64,000 nt of DNA from Streptomyces qinglanensis (lineage in GTDB: Bacteria > Actinomycetota > Actinomycetes > Streptomycetales > Streptomycetaceae), in contig NZ_FOGO01000007.1 in the NCBI RefSeq assembly GCF_900111245.1, forward strand, positions 304,137 to 368,136, in the 5' to 3' direction. Made by a program: the position numbers and the translations under genes. Below the pieces are notes generated by a model. That model did not search any database. It saw nothing but the letters and a program-made list of their open reading frames with translations, and was not told the origin of the DNA. Numbering within the stretch: position 1 is the first letter of the stretch; every line of letters begins with the position of its first letter. Shown piece after piece: positions 43,803-52,700 of the stretch.

Positions 43803-46124
43803 ATGCACAAGCCACCCGAGGACGAGCCCGAGGAGCGGCTGTCGGTGACGCCGCCCGAGGAATGGGCGGCGGGAGTGCCCGCGGTCGCGCACGCGATCGA
43901 GTACTCCCTCCGGCAGACCTCGCCCCGCCGGGCCGGGAGGACGCTGCTGACCATGAACCAGGTGGACGGCGTCGACTGCCCCGGCTGTGCCTGGGCCGAC
44001 CCCTCCCCCGGCCACCGGCACCGCAACGAGTACTGCGAGAACGGCGCCAAGCACATCAACGACGAGGCGACCTCGCGGCGCATCACGGCCGACTTCTTCC
44101 GCAGGCACCCGGTGTCGGAGCTGGCCCGCCGCTCCGACCTGTGGTTGAACCAGCAGGGCCGGCTGACCGAGCCGATGGTCAAGCGGCCGGACTCGGACCA
44201 CTACGAACCGGTCAGCTGGCACGAGGCGCTGGGGCTGATCGCAGCCGAGCTGACGTCGCTGGACTCCCCCGACGAGGCGGTGTTCTACACCTCGGGACGG
44301 GTCAGCAACGAGGCGGCGTTCGTGCTGCAGCTCTTCGCCAGAGCGTTCGGGACGAACAACCTGCCCGACTGCAGCAACATGTGCCACGAGTCCAGCGGCT
44401 TCGCGCTGCACGAGACCCTGGGCACCGGCAAGGGCACCGTGACCCTGCACGACCTGCACCACGCGGACCTCATCTTCCTGGTGGGGCAGAATCCGGGGAC
44501 CAACCATCCGCGGCAGCTCTCGGCGCTGGAGGAGGCCAAGCGCAACGGCGCGCGCATCGTCGCGGTGAACCCGCTGCCCGAAGCCGGACTGCTGCGGTTC
44601 AAGAACCCGCAGCAGCCCAGCGGGGTGCTCGGCCGGGGCATCCGGATCGCCGACCGCTTCCTGCAGATCCGCACCGGCGGCGACCTGGCCCTGTTCCAGG
44701 GGCTGAACAGGCTGCTGGTCGAGGCCGAGGACGCGGCGCCCGGTACCGTGCTCGACCAGGACTTCATCGACTCCCACACCAGCGGCTTCGAGGACTTCTC
44801 GCGGCATGTGCGCGAGATCGGCTGGGACGACATCCGTAGCGCGACCGGACTCGCGCGCGAGGAGATCGAAGCGGTCCGGGACGAGGTGCTGCGCAGCAGG
44901 CGGGTGATCGTCTGCTGGGCCATGGGGGTCACTCAGCACAAGCACGGGGTTCCGACCATCAGGGAGATCGTGAACTTCCTGCTGCTGCGCGGGAACCTGG
45001 GCAGAGCGGGTTCGGGGGCCTGCCCGGTACGCGGACACAGCAACGTCCAGGGCGACCGCACCATGGGCATCTGGGAGCAGATGCCGGACGCCTTCCTGGA
45101 CGCGCTGCGGCAGGAGTTCGGCTTCGAGCCCCCTCGCGCGCACGGGCTGGACTCGGTGGACTCGATCAAGGCCATGCGGGACGGCCGGATCAAGCTCTTC
45201 CTCGGCGTCGCGGGCAACTTCGTCCGGGCCGCTCCGGACACCGCGGTCACCGAGGAAGCCATGCGCAGGTGCCGGCTGACCGCCCACATCTCCACGAAGC
45301 TCAACAGATCCCATGCGGTCTGCGGCCGTACCGCGCTCATCCTGCCGACGCTGGGCCGCACGGAGCGGGATGTCCAGTCGGGCGGCGAGCAGTTCGTCAC
45401 CGTCGAGAACTCCATGAGCGAGGTGCACACCTCCCGCGGACGGCTGCGGCCCGCCTCGACACTGCTGCTGAGCGAAGTCGCCATTCTCTGCCGGCTCGCC
45501 CGCACCACCCTCGGCGACGACCCGGGGATTCCGTGGCAGCAGTTCGAGGCCGACTACGGCACCCTCCGGGAACGGATCTCCCGCGTGGTGCCGGGGCTGC
45601 ACGAGTTCAACCGGCGGGTGATCCGCCCCGGCGGCATCAGGCTGCCCAACCCGGTCAACGAGGGTGTCTTCCGCACCTCGGCGGGAAAGGCCCTCTTCAG
45701 CCGCAACGCCTGGCAGATGCCGCTCGCGCCCGAGGGGCATCTGCTGCTGCAGACCCTGCGCTCCCACGACCAGTGGAACACCATCCCCTACACGGCCGAC
45801 GACCGCTACCGCGGGATCCGCGGCAGCCGTCAGGTCGTGCTCGTCAACCCGGAGGACGTGGCCGGGCTCGGGCTCACCGCGGGGCAGCGGGTGGACCTGG
45901 TCAGCGTGTGGGCGAACGCCGAGGAGCGCCGCGCTGCGGACTTCGAGGTGGTCCCCTATCCGAGTGCCCGGGGCTGCGCGGCCGCCTACTACCCGGAGAC
46001 CAACGTCCTGGTGCCGCTGGACAGCGTGGCCGAGGGCAGCAACCAGCCGACGTCGAAGGCGCTGGTCGTCCGGCTGGAGCCCACCGGGGCGGCGGCGGAC
46101 CGGAGCGAGGAGGCGCGGGCGTGA
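43803..46124 (+). CDS. FdhF/YdeP-family molybdopterin oxidoreductase
   Basis: A 773-residue bis-MGD oxidoreductase. The N-terminal CPGCAWADP and ENGAKHINDEATSRR segments, then SNMCHESSGFAL (region of the Mo ligand) and HSNVQGDRTMG, match the YdeP group rather than true formate dehydrogenases. The C-terminal molydop-binding domain (YRGIRGSRQVVLVNPEDVAG) is complete. YdeP contributes to acid resistance in E. coli; its substrate is not known. It is in the cytoplasm, with no Tat signal. Confidence 0.88.
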   Translation: MHKPPEDEPEERLSVTPPEEWAAGVPAVAHAIEYSLRQTSPRRAGRTLLTMNQVDGVDCPGCAWADPSPGHRHRNEYCENGAKHINDEATSRRITADFFRRHPVSELARRSDLWLNQQGRLTEPMVKRPDSDHYEPVSWHEALGLIAAELTSLDSPDEAVFYTSGRVSNEAAFVLQLFARAFGTNNLPDCSNMCHESSGFALHETLGTGKGTVTLHDLHHADLIFLVGQNPGTNHPRQLSALEEAKRNGARIVAVNPLPEAGLLRFKNPQQPSGVLGRGIRIADRFLQIRTGGDLALFQGLNRLLVEAEDAAPGTVLDQDFIDSHTSGFEDFSRHVREIGWDDIRSATGLAREEIEAVRDEVLRSRRVIVCWAMGVTQHKHGVPTIREIVNFLLLRGNLGRAGSGACPVRGHSNVQGDRTMGIWEQMPDAFLDALRQEFGFEPPRAHGLDSVDSIKAMRDGRIKLFLGVAGNFVRAAPDTAVTEEAMRRCRLTAHISTKLNRSHAVCGRTALILPTLGRTERDVQSGGEQFVTVENSMSEVHTSRGRLRPASTLLLSEVAILCRLARTTLGDDPGIPWQQFEADYGTLRERISRVVPGLHEFNRRVIRPGGIRLPNPVNEGVFRTSAGKALFSRNAWQMPLAPEGHLLLQTLRSHDQWNTIPYTADDRYRGIRGSRQVVLVNPEDVAGLGLTAGQRVDLVSVWANAEERRAADFEVVPYPSARGCAAAYYPETNVLVPLDSVAEGSNQPTSKALVVRLEPTGAAADRSEEARA

Positions 46125-46156
46125 CCCGGCGGGGGCCCGGAAGCGTTCCGGCCGGG

Positions 46157-46260
46157 CGCGCAATCCGGCCAGGGTCCGCGCTCCACGGCTAGCACCCGGC
46201 CCCCACGGTGCGTAACTTCTCTGCATACCAGGCGTCACATGTCGTGCGGTGCCGTGGAGC
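46157..46260. repeat. Left copy of a ~105-bp inverted repeat flanking the hydrolase gene
   Basis: Reads as an imperfect reverse complement of 47390-47493. The best conserved blocks are atccggccaggg, ccgcgctcc, cggctagc, gtaac and tctgcat. By eye about four positions in five agree. No coding role. Confidence 0.8.
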
Positions 46261-46352
46261 TCTCGCGCAACGAGCTCACGCAGGGCAGGCGCGGCCACGA
46301 CCTGGGCTGTTACGGGGCTGGGGGCTCGGGGGAGCTCAGCGCCGGGCAGCGA

Positions 46353-46385
46353 GGCCCCGAGTCGGCAGCACTCCGGCTCGGGGCC
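46353..46385 (+). terminator. Hairpin upstream of the alpha/beta-hydrolase gene
   Basis: 13-bp stem ggccccgagtcgg / ccggctcggggcc with one G-T pair and a 7-base loop. It may end transcription from the YdeP gene. Its sequence is nearly the same as the terminator at 47281, so it is part of the inverted duplication. Confidence 0.65.
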
Positions 46386-46437
46386 CTGCTCGTACGTATT
46401 CCGCTCCGCGCCCTGTGCCGCGCCGCAAGGAGGACCT

Positions 46438-47247
46438 GTGCCCTACGCGACCGTCAACCGCATCGAGTTGTTCCACGAGGACCACGGGTCCGGGCAACCG
46501 TTGATCCTGCTGCACGGATGGGGCACGAACGGTCAGGTGTGGAGCGCGCAGGCCGAGGAGTTCGCCGGCGCGTACCGGGTCGTCGTACCGGACTGGCGCG
46601 GATGCGGGCGCTCGGCGCGGCCGGGCGGCGGTGACACGATCGCGGGCCACGCGCAGGACGTCCTGGCGCTGGCGGAGGCGCTGGAGCTGGACCGTCCGGT
46701 GCTGGTGGGCGTCTCGGCCGGAGCCGCGATCGTGCTCGAGGCAGCGCGGCGGGCGCCGTCGTCCGTGCGCGGGGTGGTCGCTGTCGACGGCCCCGGCTAC
46801 TGGCCGGCGGAGCGGAAGGCGGAACTGCTCGTCGAACTGCGCAGGATGCTGCGTACGGACCGGGCGGCGACGGTCCGCCAGTGGGTGGTGGACTGGTACG
46901 GCCCGCTGGCCGACCCGGCGCTGCCAGAGTGGACGGTGCAGCAGATCCTGGCCGCCTCGGATTCCATCGACGAGATCCTCTCGGACGCGGTGCGGCACAA
47001 CCCCCGGGAGACGATCGGCGAGTTGCAGGTTCCCGCGTTCTTCGTCCACGGGCGGCTCGACGCCGAGATCCCCGCCGAGGTGTCCGAGACGCTCGCCGAA
47101 CTCGCCCCGCGCGGCGAGGCGCACATCATGGAGGAGTCGGGCCACATGCCGCACGTGGAGCAGCCCGCGGAGTTCAACGCGCTGCTGCACTCCATACTCC
47201 GGCGTCTCGCGGCGCCAGGTGCGGCGCGGGACGCCCGGCAGGACTGA
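46438..47247 (+). CDS. Alpha/beta-fold hydrolase
   Basis: A 269-residue hydrolase. LILLHGWGTNGQVW carries the oxyanion HG, VGVSAGAA the nucleophile Ser near residue 95, FFVHGRLDAEIP the acid and ESGHMPHVEQP the His. The order and spacing fit the haloperoxidase/esterase/lactonase group. The GTG at 46438 follows aaggagg. Only about 50 bases separate it from the upstream hairpin, so its promoter is either very short-spaced or further left. Confidence 0.87.
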   Translation: MPYATVNRIELFHEDHGSGQPLILLHGWGTNGQVWSAQAEEFAGAYRVVVPDWRGCGRSARPGGGDTIAGHAQDVLALAEALELDRPVLVGVSAGAAIVLEAARRAPSSVRGVVAVDGPGYWPAERKAELLVELRRMLRTDRAATVRQWVVDWYGPLADPALPEWTVQQILAASDSIDEILSDAVRHNPRETIGELQVPAFFVHGRLDAEIPAEVSETLAELAPRGEAHIMEESGHMPHVEQPAEFNALLHSILRRLAAPGAARDARQD

Positions 47248-47280
47248 CAGTTCGGGTACGGCGGAACCGACCAGCGACCA

Positions 47281-47318
47281 GCAGGGCCCCGAGCCGGAGA
47301 ACCGGCTCGGGGCCCTGC
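47281..47318 (+). terminator. Strong terminator after the alpha/beta-hydrolase gene
   Basis: Perfect 17-bp stem gcagggccccgagccgg with tetraloop agaa, 33 bases after the stop. Confidence 0.88.
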
Positions 47319-47389
47319 CGTACTGCGCCGGGTCCCCCGAACCCCGGACGCGGTACGGCTCCAGGACTTGGCCGATACTGATCTGTGTG

Positions 47390-47493
47390 GACTCCACTGC
47401 ATCGTTCGGCATTTGACTCCTGGGATGCAGAACGTTACTCACTGTGGAAAAGGCAGGCTAGCCGCGGAGCGCGGTCCCTGGCCGGATAACGCG
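47390..47493. repeat. Right copy of the inverted repeat, upstream of the AraC gene
   Basis: Inverted partner of 46157-46260. On the + strand it contains ttgact at 47413 and, 16 bases later, ttactc, a plausible promoter for the AraC gene that starts about 80 bases downstream; the equivalent positions are conserved in the left copy, where they point leftward. Confidence 0.75.
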
Positions 47494-47514
47494 ACGGTGA
47501 GTGAGGAAGCTCGG

Positions 47515-48504
47515 ATGAACGCGCCCGCTGCGGATGACAGCCGGATGCGGACGCTGGTCCGCAGTGATGATCTGGACGAGACGCGCGAGATGATCAGCAC
47601 CGCGTACAGCCCCTACGAACTGCGCGTTCTGAACAAACCGCAGGACTTCTCCGCGTGGTACGCGGAGGGCGGTTTCCCCGGGGTCACGCTCTCCGCCCTG
47701 AGCTACGGCACGGAGACGCTCGTGGCGCCCGAGCCGCTGACGACGTATCTGCTGATCTGCCAGGTGCACAGAGGCCGGGTGCGGGTGGAGTCGCCGGGGC
47801 GCGAGGAGCAGTTCGTCGACACCGGGGAGACCTACATCCTCGACCCGCACCGGAGGTTCAAGGTCTTCTGGGGCGCCGGGGCCCGGATGACCACGCTCCG
47901 GCTCTCCCGGGAGGCGGTGGACCGGGCCGCGGGTGAGGCGCTCGGGCACGAGGAGCCGGTCCGGGCCCGGTTCGCGCTGGGCGGCCCGGTCTCCGCGGCG
48001 GCGGCGGAGAGTTGGTCGGGGGTGTCCGCGGCGGTGCACCGGGAGGTGATGACGGGCGGCGTGGCCCGCACCAACCCGCTCATCGCCGCACAGCTCACCC
48101 GGACGGCTGCCGCGACCCTGATGGCGACCCATCGCCTGCTGCCGGCCTCGGAACCGGTGCGGCACGTCGGGAACGTCGCCCACCCCGCCGTGCGCAGGGC
48201 GATCCAGCTCATGGAGGAGCGCAGCGACCAACCGCTGTCCCTGTCGGACCTCGCGGTGGCGGCCAGGCTCAGCCCCCGTGCCCTGCAGGAGGCGTTCCAG
48301 CGGTACGTGGGCCGGACCCCGCTGGCCCATCTGCGCGAGATCCGTCTGGAGCGGGCCCATCAGGACCTGCTCGCAGCCGACTCCGACGGCCCGGTCACCG
48401 TGGCGGAGATCGCCTTCCGCTGGGGCTTCTCCAACCTGGGCCGGTTCGCGGACTGGTACCGCCGCCGCTACGGGCACGCCCCGTCCCTCACGCTGCGCGG
48501 GTGA
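47515..48504 (+). CDS. AraC-family transcriptional regulator
   Basis: A 329-residue regulator. The N-terminal cupin-like AraC_binding_2 region (LKPQDFSAWY-like; EEQFVDTGETYILDP) precedes the double HTH at residues 225-325: LSLSDLAVAARLSPRALQEA, then VTVAEIAFRWGFSNLGRFAD. The start at 47515 follows gaggaag; the frame extends upstream through the repeat but that part is non-coding. It probably controls the neighbouring hydrolase or itself. Confidence 0.88.
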   Translation: MNAPAADDSRMRTLVRSDDLDETREMISTAYSPYELRVLNKPQDFSAWYAEGGFPGVTLSALSYGTETLVAPEPLTTYLLICQVHRGRVRVESPGREEQFVDTGETYILDPHRRFKVFWGAGARMTTLRLSREAVDRAAGEALGHEEPVRARFALGGPVSAAAAESWSGVSAAVHREVMTGGVARTNPLIAAQLTRTAAATLMATHRLLPASEPVRHVGNVAHPAVRRAIQLMEERSDQPLSLSDLAVAARLSPRALQEAFQRYVGRTPLAHLREIRLERAHQDLLAADSDGPVTVAEIAFRWGFSNLGRFADWYRRRYGHAPSLTLRG

Positions 48505-48697
48505 ACGGCAGCGCGGGCGCGGCGGGAGAGCGTGCCCACGCCTGGCGCAAAAGCACCGTAGGGGAAACTGCGTCCGAAAACGGGCCTGTCCAAGGTGCGC
48601 GCCGCCCTCTTTCATACCGGTCGGAGGGAGCCACCCGGAGCGCAGGGGCCCGGCTCCCTCCTGTCCCCCGAAACCGCACACGACGCAAGGGATGCCC

Positions 48698-49360
48698 ATG
48701 TCGCGAAGATCCCTCAGGACCGCAGCGGTGGCGGCGGCGCTGTCCGCCGGCGCGTTCTCCGCACAGCCCGCCCAGGGCGCACCCTCCGCCATCGCCGACC
48801 CGCCCGACGACCAGATCGTCATCGACGTCGCCACGGTCAACGGCTCCGGCTGCCGCGAAGGAACCGCCAAGGTGGCGGTCGCCGAGGACAACACGGCTTT
48901 CACCGTCACCTACAGCGACTACCTGGCCGAGGTGGGGCCGAACTCGAAGCCCACCGACCGCCGCAAGAACTGCCAGCTCAACCTGATCGTGCACGTGCCG
49001 CAGGGGTTCACCTACGCGATCGTCTCCGCGGACTACCGCGGCTACGCCTACCTGCAGCCAGGCGCCACCGGCCTGCAGAAGGCGTCGTACTACTTCCAGG
49101 GCTCCCCCGACACGGCCGCCACGAGCCACCCCTTCACCGGCCCGCAGGACGCCAACTGGCAGGCCACCGACTCCACGGACTGGGGGCAGGTGGTGTGGAA
49201 GCCCTGCGGTGAGCAGCGCAACTTCAACATCAACACCGAGGTGCGGGTCGATGTCGGCAGCTCCGATCCGACCACGACCAGTTTCATGACGATGGACTCG
49301 ACCGACGGGGACATCAACACGACGTACCACTTCGCCTGGAAGCAGTGCCCGTCCTCCTGA
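48698..49360 (+). CDS. Secreted DUF4360 protein
   Basis: A 220-residue protein with a Sec signal (MSRRSLRTAAVAAALSAGAF, cleavage after AQGA). The mature part has the family motif NGSGCREGTAKVAVAEDNTA, SDYLAEVG, KNCQLNL and ADYRGYAYL. DUF4360 proteins are secreted, beta-rich and uncharacterised. A caaggg site sits 7 bases before the chosen ATG; an in-frame ATG at 48692 would add two residues. Confidence 0.85.
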   Translation: MSRRSLRTAAVAAALSAGAFSAQPAQGAPSAIADPPDDQIVIDVATVNGSGCREGTAKVAVAEDNTAFTVTYSDYLAEVGPNSKPTDRRKNCQLNLIVHVPQGFTYAIVSADYRGYAYLQPGATGLQKASYYFQGSPDTAATSHPFTGPQDANWQATDSTDWGQVVWKPCGEQRNFNINTEVRVDVGSSDPTTTSFMTMDSTDGDINTTYHFAWKQCPSS

Positions 49361-49751
49361 GCCGCCCGGGCAACCGCTGACCGCGGCGGCCGGCACCGGA
49401 CAGCCGGTGCCGCTCCCGGCCGGAGCGGGCCGTCCGGGATCTCGGCGCACCCCTTCGCCGGTCCGCCCGGCCGGGCGGTGGAGGGCCGAGGTCCCGGCCG
49501 GCACCGGGTGCTGTCCGCCCGGCCGGCCGCATCCCGCGAAGAGCTGCTGCGGGGCCGGTCGGAGTCCTGCGGCGCGGTCCCGACGCGGCTCGGGGCCCGT
49601 CCGGGCCGGTGGCCGGCGGACGGCCGGGGCGCTGTCCCGGCCCGGGCCATAACCGGGCGCTAACCGCAAAATGCTATTACCCGAACTCCTCGAATTCCGG
49701 AAACCTGAAGCCGGTACTTCCCTGGACGCCACGCGCGGGACATCGCGCGTC
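49361..49751. other. Non-coding region before the secreted protease
   Basis: GC-rich up to about 49650, then AT-richer (gcaaaatgctattacc, 49665-49680), which may hold the protease promoter. No gene. Confidence 0.5.
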
Positions 49752-49796
49752 TCGGAACCCTCGGAAACTTCGGAACCTTCGGAACCTTCGGAAACG
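49752..49796 (+). repeat. Tandem 9-bp repeat (tcggaacct type, five copies) in the protease leader
   Basis: Copies at 49752, 49761, 49770, 49779 and 49788 differ only in the last three bases. The array ends 2 bases before the gaggag ribosome-binding site of the protease. Confidence 0.85.
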
Positions 49797-49803
49797 AGGA
49801 GCC

Positions 49804-50562
49804 TTGCGAATCACCAGGATACTCCCCACCCTCATAGCCGCCCTGCTGGCCGCCCTCAGCCTCGGCACCGCCGCGGTGGCCCAGGACCACTCCCCCACCG
49901 GCCCGGCCGCCGCCGGTGCCGCGTCCGCGGCCGGCACCCAGGACAGCGGCCCCCAGCCGATCATCGGCGGCGGATACGCCCAGAACGGGCCGTGGGCCGC
50001 CCGGTTGTTCTCCGGGGGAAGACAGACCTGCAGCTCGACGATCATCGCCCCCACCTGGATCCTGACCGCCAAGCACTGCGTCAGCGGCGGCCAGTTGTCG
50101 TTCCGCATCGGCAGCCTGGACCAGACGAGCGGCGGCACCACCGCCAACGGCACCCAGGTCTCCACCCATCCTTCAGCCGACCTGGCGCTGGTCCGCCTCG
50201 ACCGGTCCGTCCAGGCGACCTACGCCCGCCTCGGCCGGCCCGGCTCGGTATCGGTCGGCCAGACCGTGCAGGTGTACGGCTGGGGCGCCACGTCCCGCTG
50301 CGGTCAGGAGATCAACTGCCAGTCCCGCTACCTGAAGTACGCGAACGTCGTGGTGACCGGCGGCTGCCAGGACGCCTACTACGGTTCGGCGATCTGCGCC
50401 CGGCGCGGTGACGGGATCACGGCGGGCGGCGATTCGGGCGGCCCGATGATGGCGAACGGCACGCAGGTCGGCGTCGCCTCCACCAGCGACCGGCAGTCGA
50501 GCACCGCGTACACCAACGTCACGCGGTACCGCTCCTGGATCCAGTCCGTCGCGGGCGTCTGA
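49804..50562 (+). CDS. Secreted trypsin-like serine protease (S1)
   Basis: A 252-residue preproprotein with a signal peptide (LRITRILPTLIAALLAALSL) and a short propeptide; activation probably occurs before IIGGGYA. The catalytic triad is visible: His in LTAKHCV, Asp in SADLALVRL, Ser in GGDSGGPM. Four or five Cys pair as in bacterial trypsins. The start is TTG at 49804 with gaggag 3 bases upstream, since no ATG or GTG lies near. Confidence 0.88.
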   Translation: MRITRILPTLIAALLAALSLGTAAVAQDHSPTGPAAAGAASAAGTQDSGPQPIIGGGYAQNGPWAARLFSGGRQTCSSTIIAPTWILTAKHCVSGGQLSFRIGSLDQTSGGTTANGTQVSTHPSADLALVRLDRSVQATYARLGRPGSVSVGQTVQVYGWGATSRCGQEINCQSRYLKYANVVVTGGCQDAYYGSAICARRGDGITAGGDSGGPMMANGTQVGVASTSDRQSSTAYTNVTRYRSWIQSVAGV

Positions 50563-50587
50563 GCGATCCGAACCGGCCGGTGAGGCT

Positions 50588-50627
50588 GCCCGGTTCCCCG
50601 TGCCGGGTCCGGCACGGGGAACCGGGC
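50588..50627 (+). terminator. Terminator after the protease gene
   Basis: Perfect 18-bp stem (cccggttccccgtgccgg) with a 2-base apparent loop, 27 bases after the stop. Confidence 0.85.
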
Positions 50628-50682
50628 GGCAGGACTTCCGGGATGCGGTCGACCGGCAGCGGACCGCGCCCGTTATCGGCGG

Positions 50683-51834
50683 TCAGGGCGGGCACGCCGC
50701 AGGGGAACCGGTGGCCATCATGGAGACCAGAGCCCGGGGACTGTCCGGGCCGAAGAGCAGGTCGAGCCCGGCTGCGGACTCGGCGGCCCGTTCCGCGCTG
50801 CGCGGGAAGAGAGCCTCCTCGTAGGCGGTGAGGGCCTTCTCCCGGTCGCCGGGGTGGGCGGCGAGGGCCTGCGCGAGTTCGGCGCCGTCCAGCATCGCGA
50901 GGTTGGCGCCCTCGCCCGCGAACGGGGACATCAGATGGGCGGCGTCCCCGAGGAGCGTGACGCCGGGCACCCGCTCCCAGCTGTGGCCGACGGGCAGGGC
51001 GTGGATCCGGCGCGGGACCAGGCGCCCGTCGGCCTCGGCGAGCAGCGCGCGCAGGCTCGGGTGCCAGTCGGCGAAGTGTTCCAGGACCGATTCCTTGGCG
51101 GCCTGCGTGTCGGTGAAGTCGATGCTGTCGAGCCAGGTTTCGCGGGCCCGCACGGCGACGTGGACGTGCAGGCTGCCGTCGGGCTCCCGGTGGCCGAGGA
51201 AGCCCCGGCCGTCCTCCGTCGCGAAGAACATCCCCCCGCCCACGAGCGCCGCCGCCGCGGGGTGGCGGACGTCGGCGTCGAGCAGGTCGAGTTCGACGAA
51301 GGAGATGCCGGTGTAGGCCGGCCGGGCGGACGAGAGCAGCCGGCGGATCCGCGACCAGGCCCCGTCGGCGCCGACCAGCAGGTCCGTCGTGATGACGCCG
51401 CCGTCGGCGAACGTCACCTCGTGGCGGCCGCCGCCCAGCGCGCGGACGGTGTCGGCCTTGGCGTTCCAGCGGACGGTGCCCGCGGGCAGCGCGCCGAGCA
51501 ACAGGTCCCGCAGCCGGCCGCGGTCCACCTCGGGGCGGGTGCCGGTCCCGTCGTCCTCCTCGGCCATGCGGAGCCCCGCGTCCTTGCCGACGATGCGCAC
51601 TTCCTGGCCGCCGGGGTGGATGATGCGGCGGAACCCGGCGGTCAGACCTGCTGCTTCCAGGGCGACCTGGCCGTTCTCCTCGTGGATGTCGAGCATGCCG
51701 CCCTGCGCGCGGGCGTGCGGGGCGGCGTCGAGGTCGAAGACGGCCGCCTCGATGCCGTGCACATGCAGAACGCGGGCGAGCACGAGTCCGCCGAGACCGG
51801 CGCCGACGACGGCTACGGGGTGGTGCAGGGGCAT
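50683..51834 (-). CDS. FAD-dependent monooxygenase (TetX/PHBH-like)
   Basis: A 383-residue flavoprotein hydroxylase. FAD motifs: VAVVGAGLGGLVLARVL at residue 7, the DG motif LLVGADGAWSRIRR near 165 and the GD motif LLGDAAHLMSPFAGEGANLA near 290. This group hydroxylates aromatic or polyketide substrates, including tetracyclines (TetX). It lies downstream of and in line with a TetR gene, 114 bases apart, so it is probably induced by its substrate. Confidence 0.88.
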   Translation of the reverse strand: MPLHHPVAVVGAGLGGLVLARVLHVHGIEAAVFDLDAAPHARAQGGMLDIHEENGQVALEAAGLTAGFRRIIHPGGQEVRIVGKDAGLRMAEEDDGTGTRPEVDRGRLRDLLLGALPAGTVRWNAKADTVRALGGGRHEVTFADGGVITTDLLVGADGAWSRIRRLLSSARPAYTGISFVELDLLDADVRHPAAAALVGGGMFFATEDGRGFLGHREPDGSLHVHVAVRARETWLDSIDFTDTQAAKESVLEHFADWHPSLRALLAEADGRLVPRRIHALPVGHSWERVPGVTLLGDAAHLMSPFAGEGANLAMLDGAELAQALAAHPGDREKALTAYEEALFPRSAERAAESAAGLDLLFGPDSPRALVSMMATGSPAACPP

Positions 51835-51948
51835 GGGGTCACCTCACTGGGTGGTAAGGACGTGGGCGGTAGCCGGGCGGTATGGGCCTGCGCGGCAGCG
51901 ACCTTCGTGACAGCGGCCTGCACGCAAGGGCAGGGCCCGCGGCCGGAG

Positions 51949-52644
51949 TCAGGCGCGGGGGGTGTGGCGGATACCGTCCAGCAGGACGCGGAAGGCCCAC
52001 CCGAGCCGCTCCTCGGGGGTGCCGGTGAACAGCTCCGCACCGACAGCGGCGAGCCGCGGATGGGTGGCGGCCGAGATGTCGGCCAGGGCGGTCCCGGCCG
52101 CCTCCGAACGCGTCTCGGCCCCGGCTCTCCCGGCTTCGTCCCGGGTGGCCTGCTCGGCTGCTGTGGCGGTGGCGGTCTGCAGCAGGACATCGACTCCCCA
52201 GGCTGCCCGGTCGTCCGGGACGCCGCCCTCGTGGAGCAGCTTCAGCAGAGTCTCCAGCAGGGCGAGGTAGTGCGGCCCCGACGGCTGGACGGCGAGCGCG
52301 GCGCGGGCGAGCTGCGGATGCGCGAAGAGGACGCGTGTGCAGGAGCCGAGAACGGCCACGGCACGCTCCTGCCAGTCACCGTCGGGGACGGCGGGATCGA
52401 GGTCGACCTCGCCCAGCAGCCCGTCCAGTACGGCCGCGTGCAGTGCGGCGGTGTTGCGGACGTAGACGTACAACGAGGCGGGCCCGGTGTCGAGCTCCCG
52501 CGCCAGCCGTCGCATCGTCACGCGCTGCAGACCTTCGGCGCGCATCAGTGCGACAGCGGTGGCGACGATGCCCTCTCTGCTCAGAGCGGGCTTGGCGGGC
52601 CGCTCCCGGCGGCTGCGGGACGCGGCGGAGTGCTGTGCGGTCAC
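51949..52644 (-). CDS. TetR-family repressor
   Basis: A 231-residue regulator with HTH residues VTMRRLARELDTGPASLYVY typical of the TetR class with TetR_C-type ligand domain (ALAVQPSGPHYLALLETLL). The start MTAQHS at 52644 is 13 bases from the triple palindrome at 52657-52700. It precedes the FAD monooxygenase on the same strand, so autoregulation with the monooxygenase as target is likely. Confidence 0.88.
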   Translation of the reverse strand: MTAQHSAASRSRRERPAKPALSREGIVATAVALMRAEGLQRVTMRRLARELDTGPASLYVYVRNTAALHAAVLDGLLGEVDLDPAVPDGDWQERAVAVLGSCTRVLFAHPQLARAALAVQPSGPHYLALLETLLKLLHEGGVPDDRAAWGVDVLLQTATATAAEQATRDEAGRAGAETRSEAAGTALADISAATHPRLAAVGAELFTGTPEERLGWAFRVLLDGIRHTPRA

Positions 52645-52656
52645 TCCTGCAGACTA

Positions 52657-52700
52657 ACGAACATGTTCGTCACGGACAAGTTCGTCACAAACATGTTCGT
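52657..52700 (-). promoter_or_regulatory. Three tandem 15-bp operator palindromes
   Basis: The 14-mers acgaacatgttcgt (52657), acggacaagttcgt (52672) and acaaacatgttcgt (52687) repeat every 15 bases with a single c between them. The first is a perfect palindrome. They are the likely TetR binding sites upstream of its own gene. Confidence 0.85.

Noticed and set aside
43644..46298. An 884-codon minus-strand frame
   Set aside because: Antisense to the YdeP-like gene; composition is the mirror of the real codon bias.
46157..47493. An insertion sequence bounded by inverted repeats
   Set aside because: No transposase, no clear target-site duplication, and the repeats contain promoter-like and terminator-like features.
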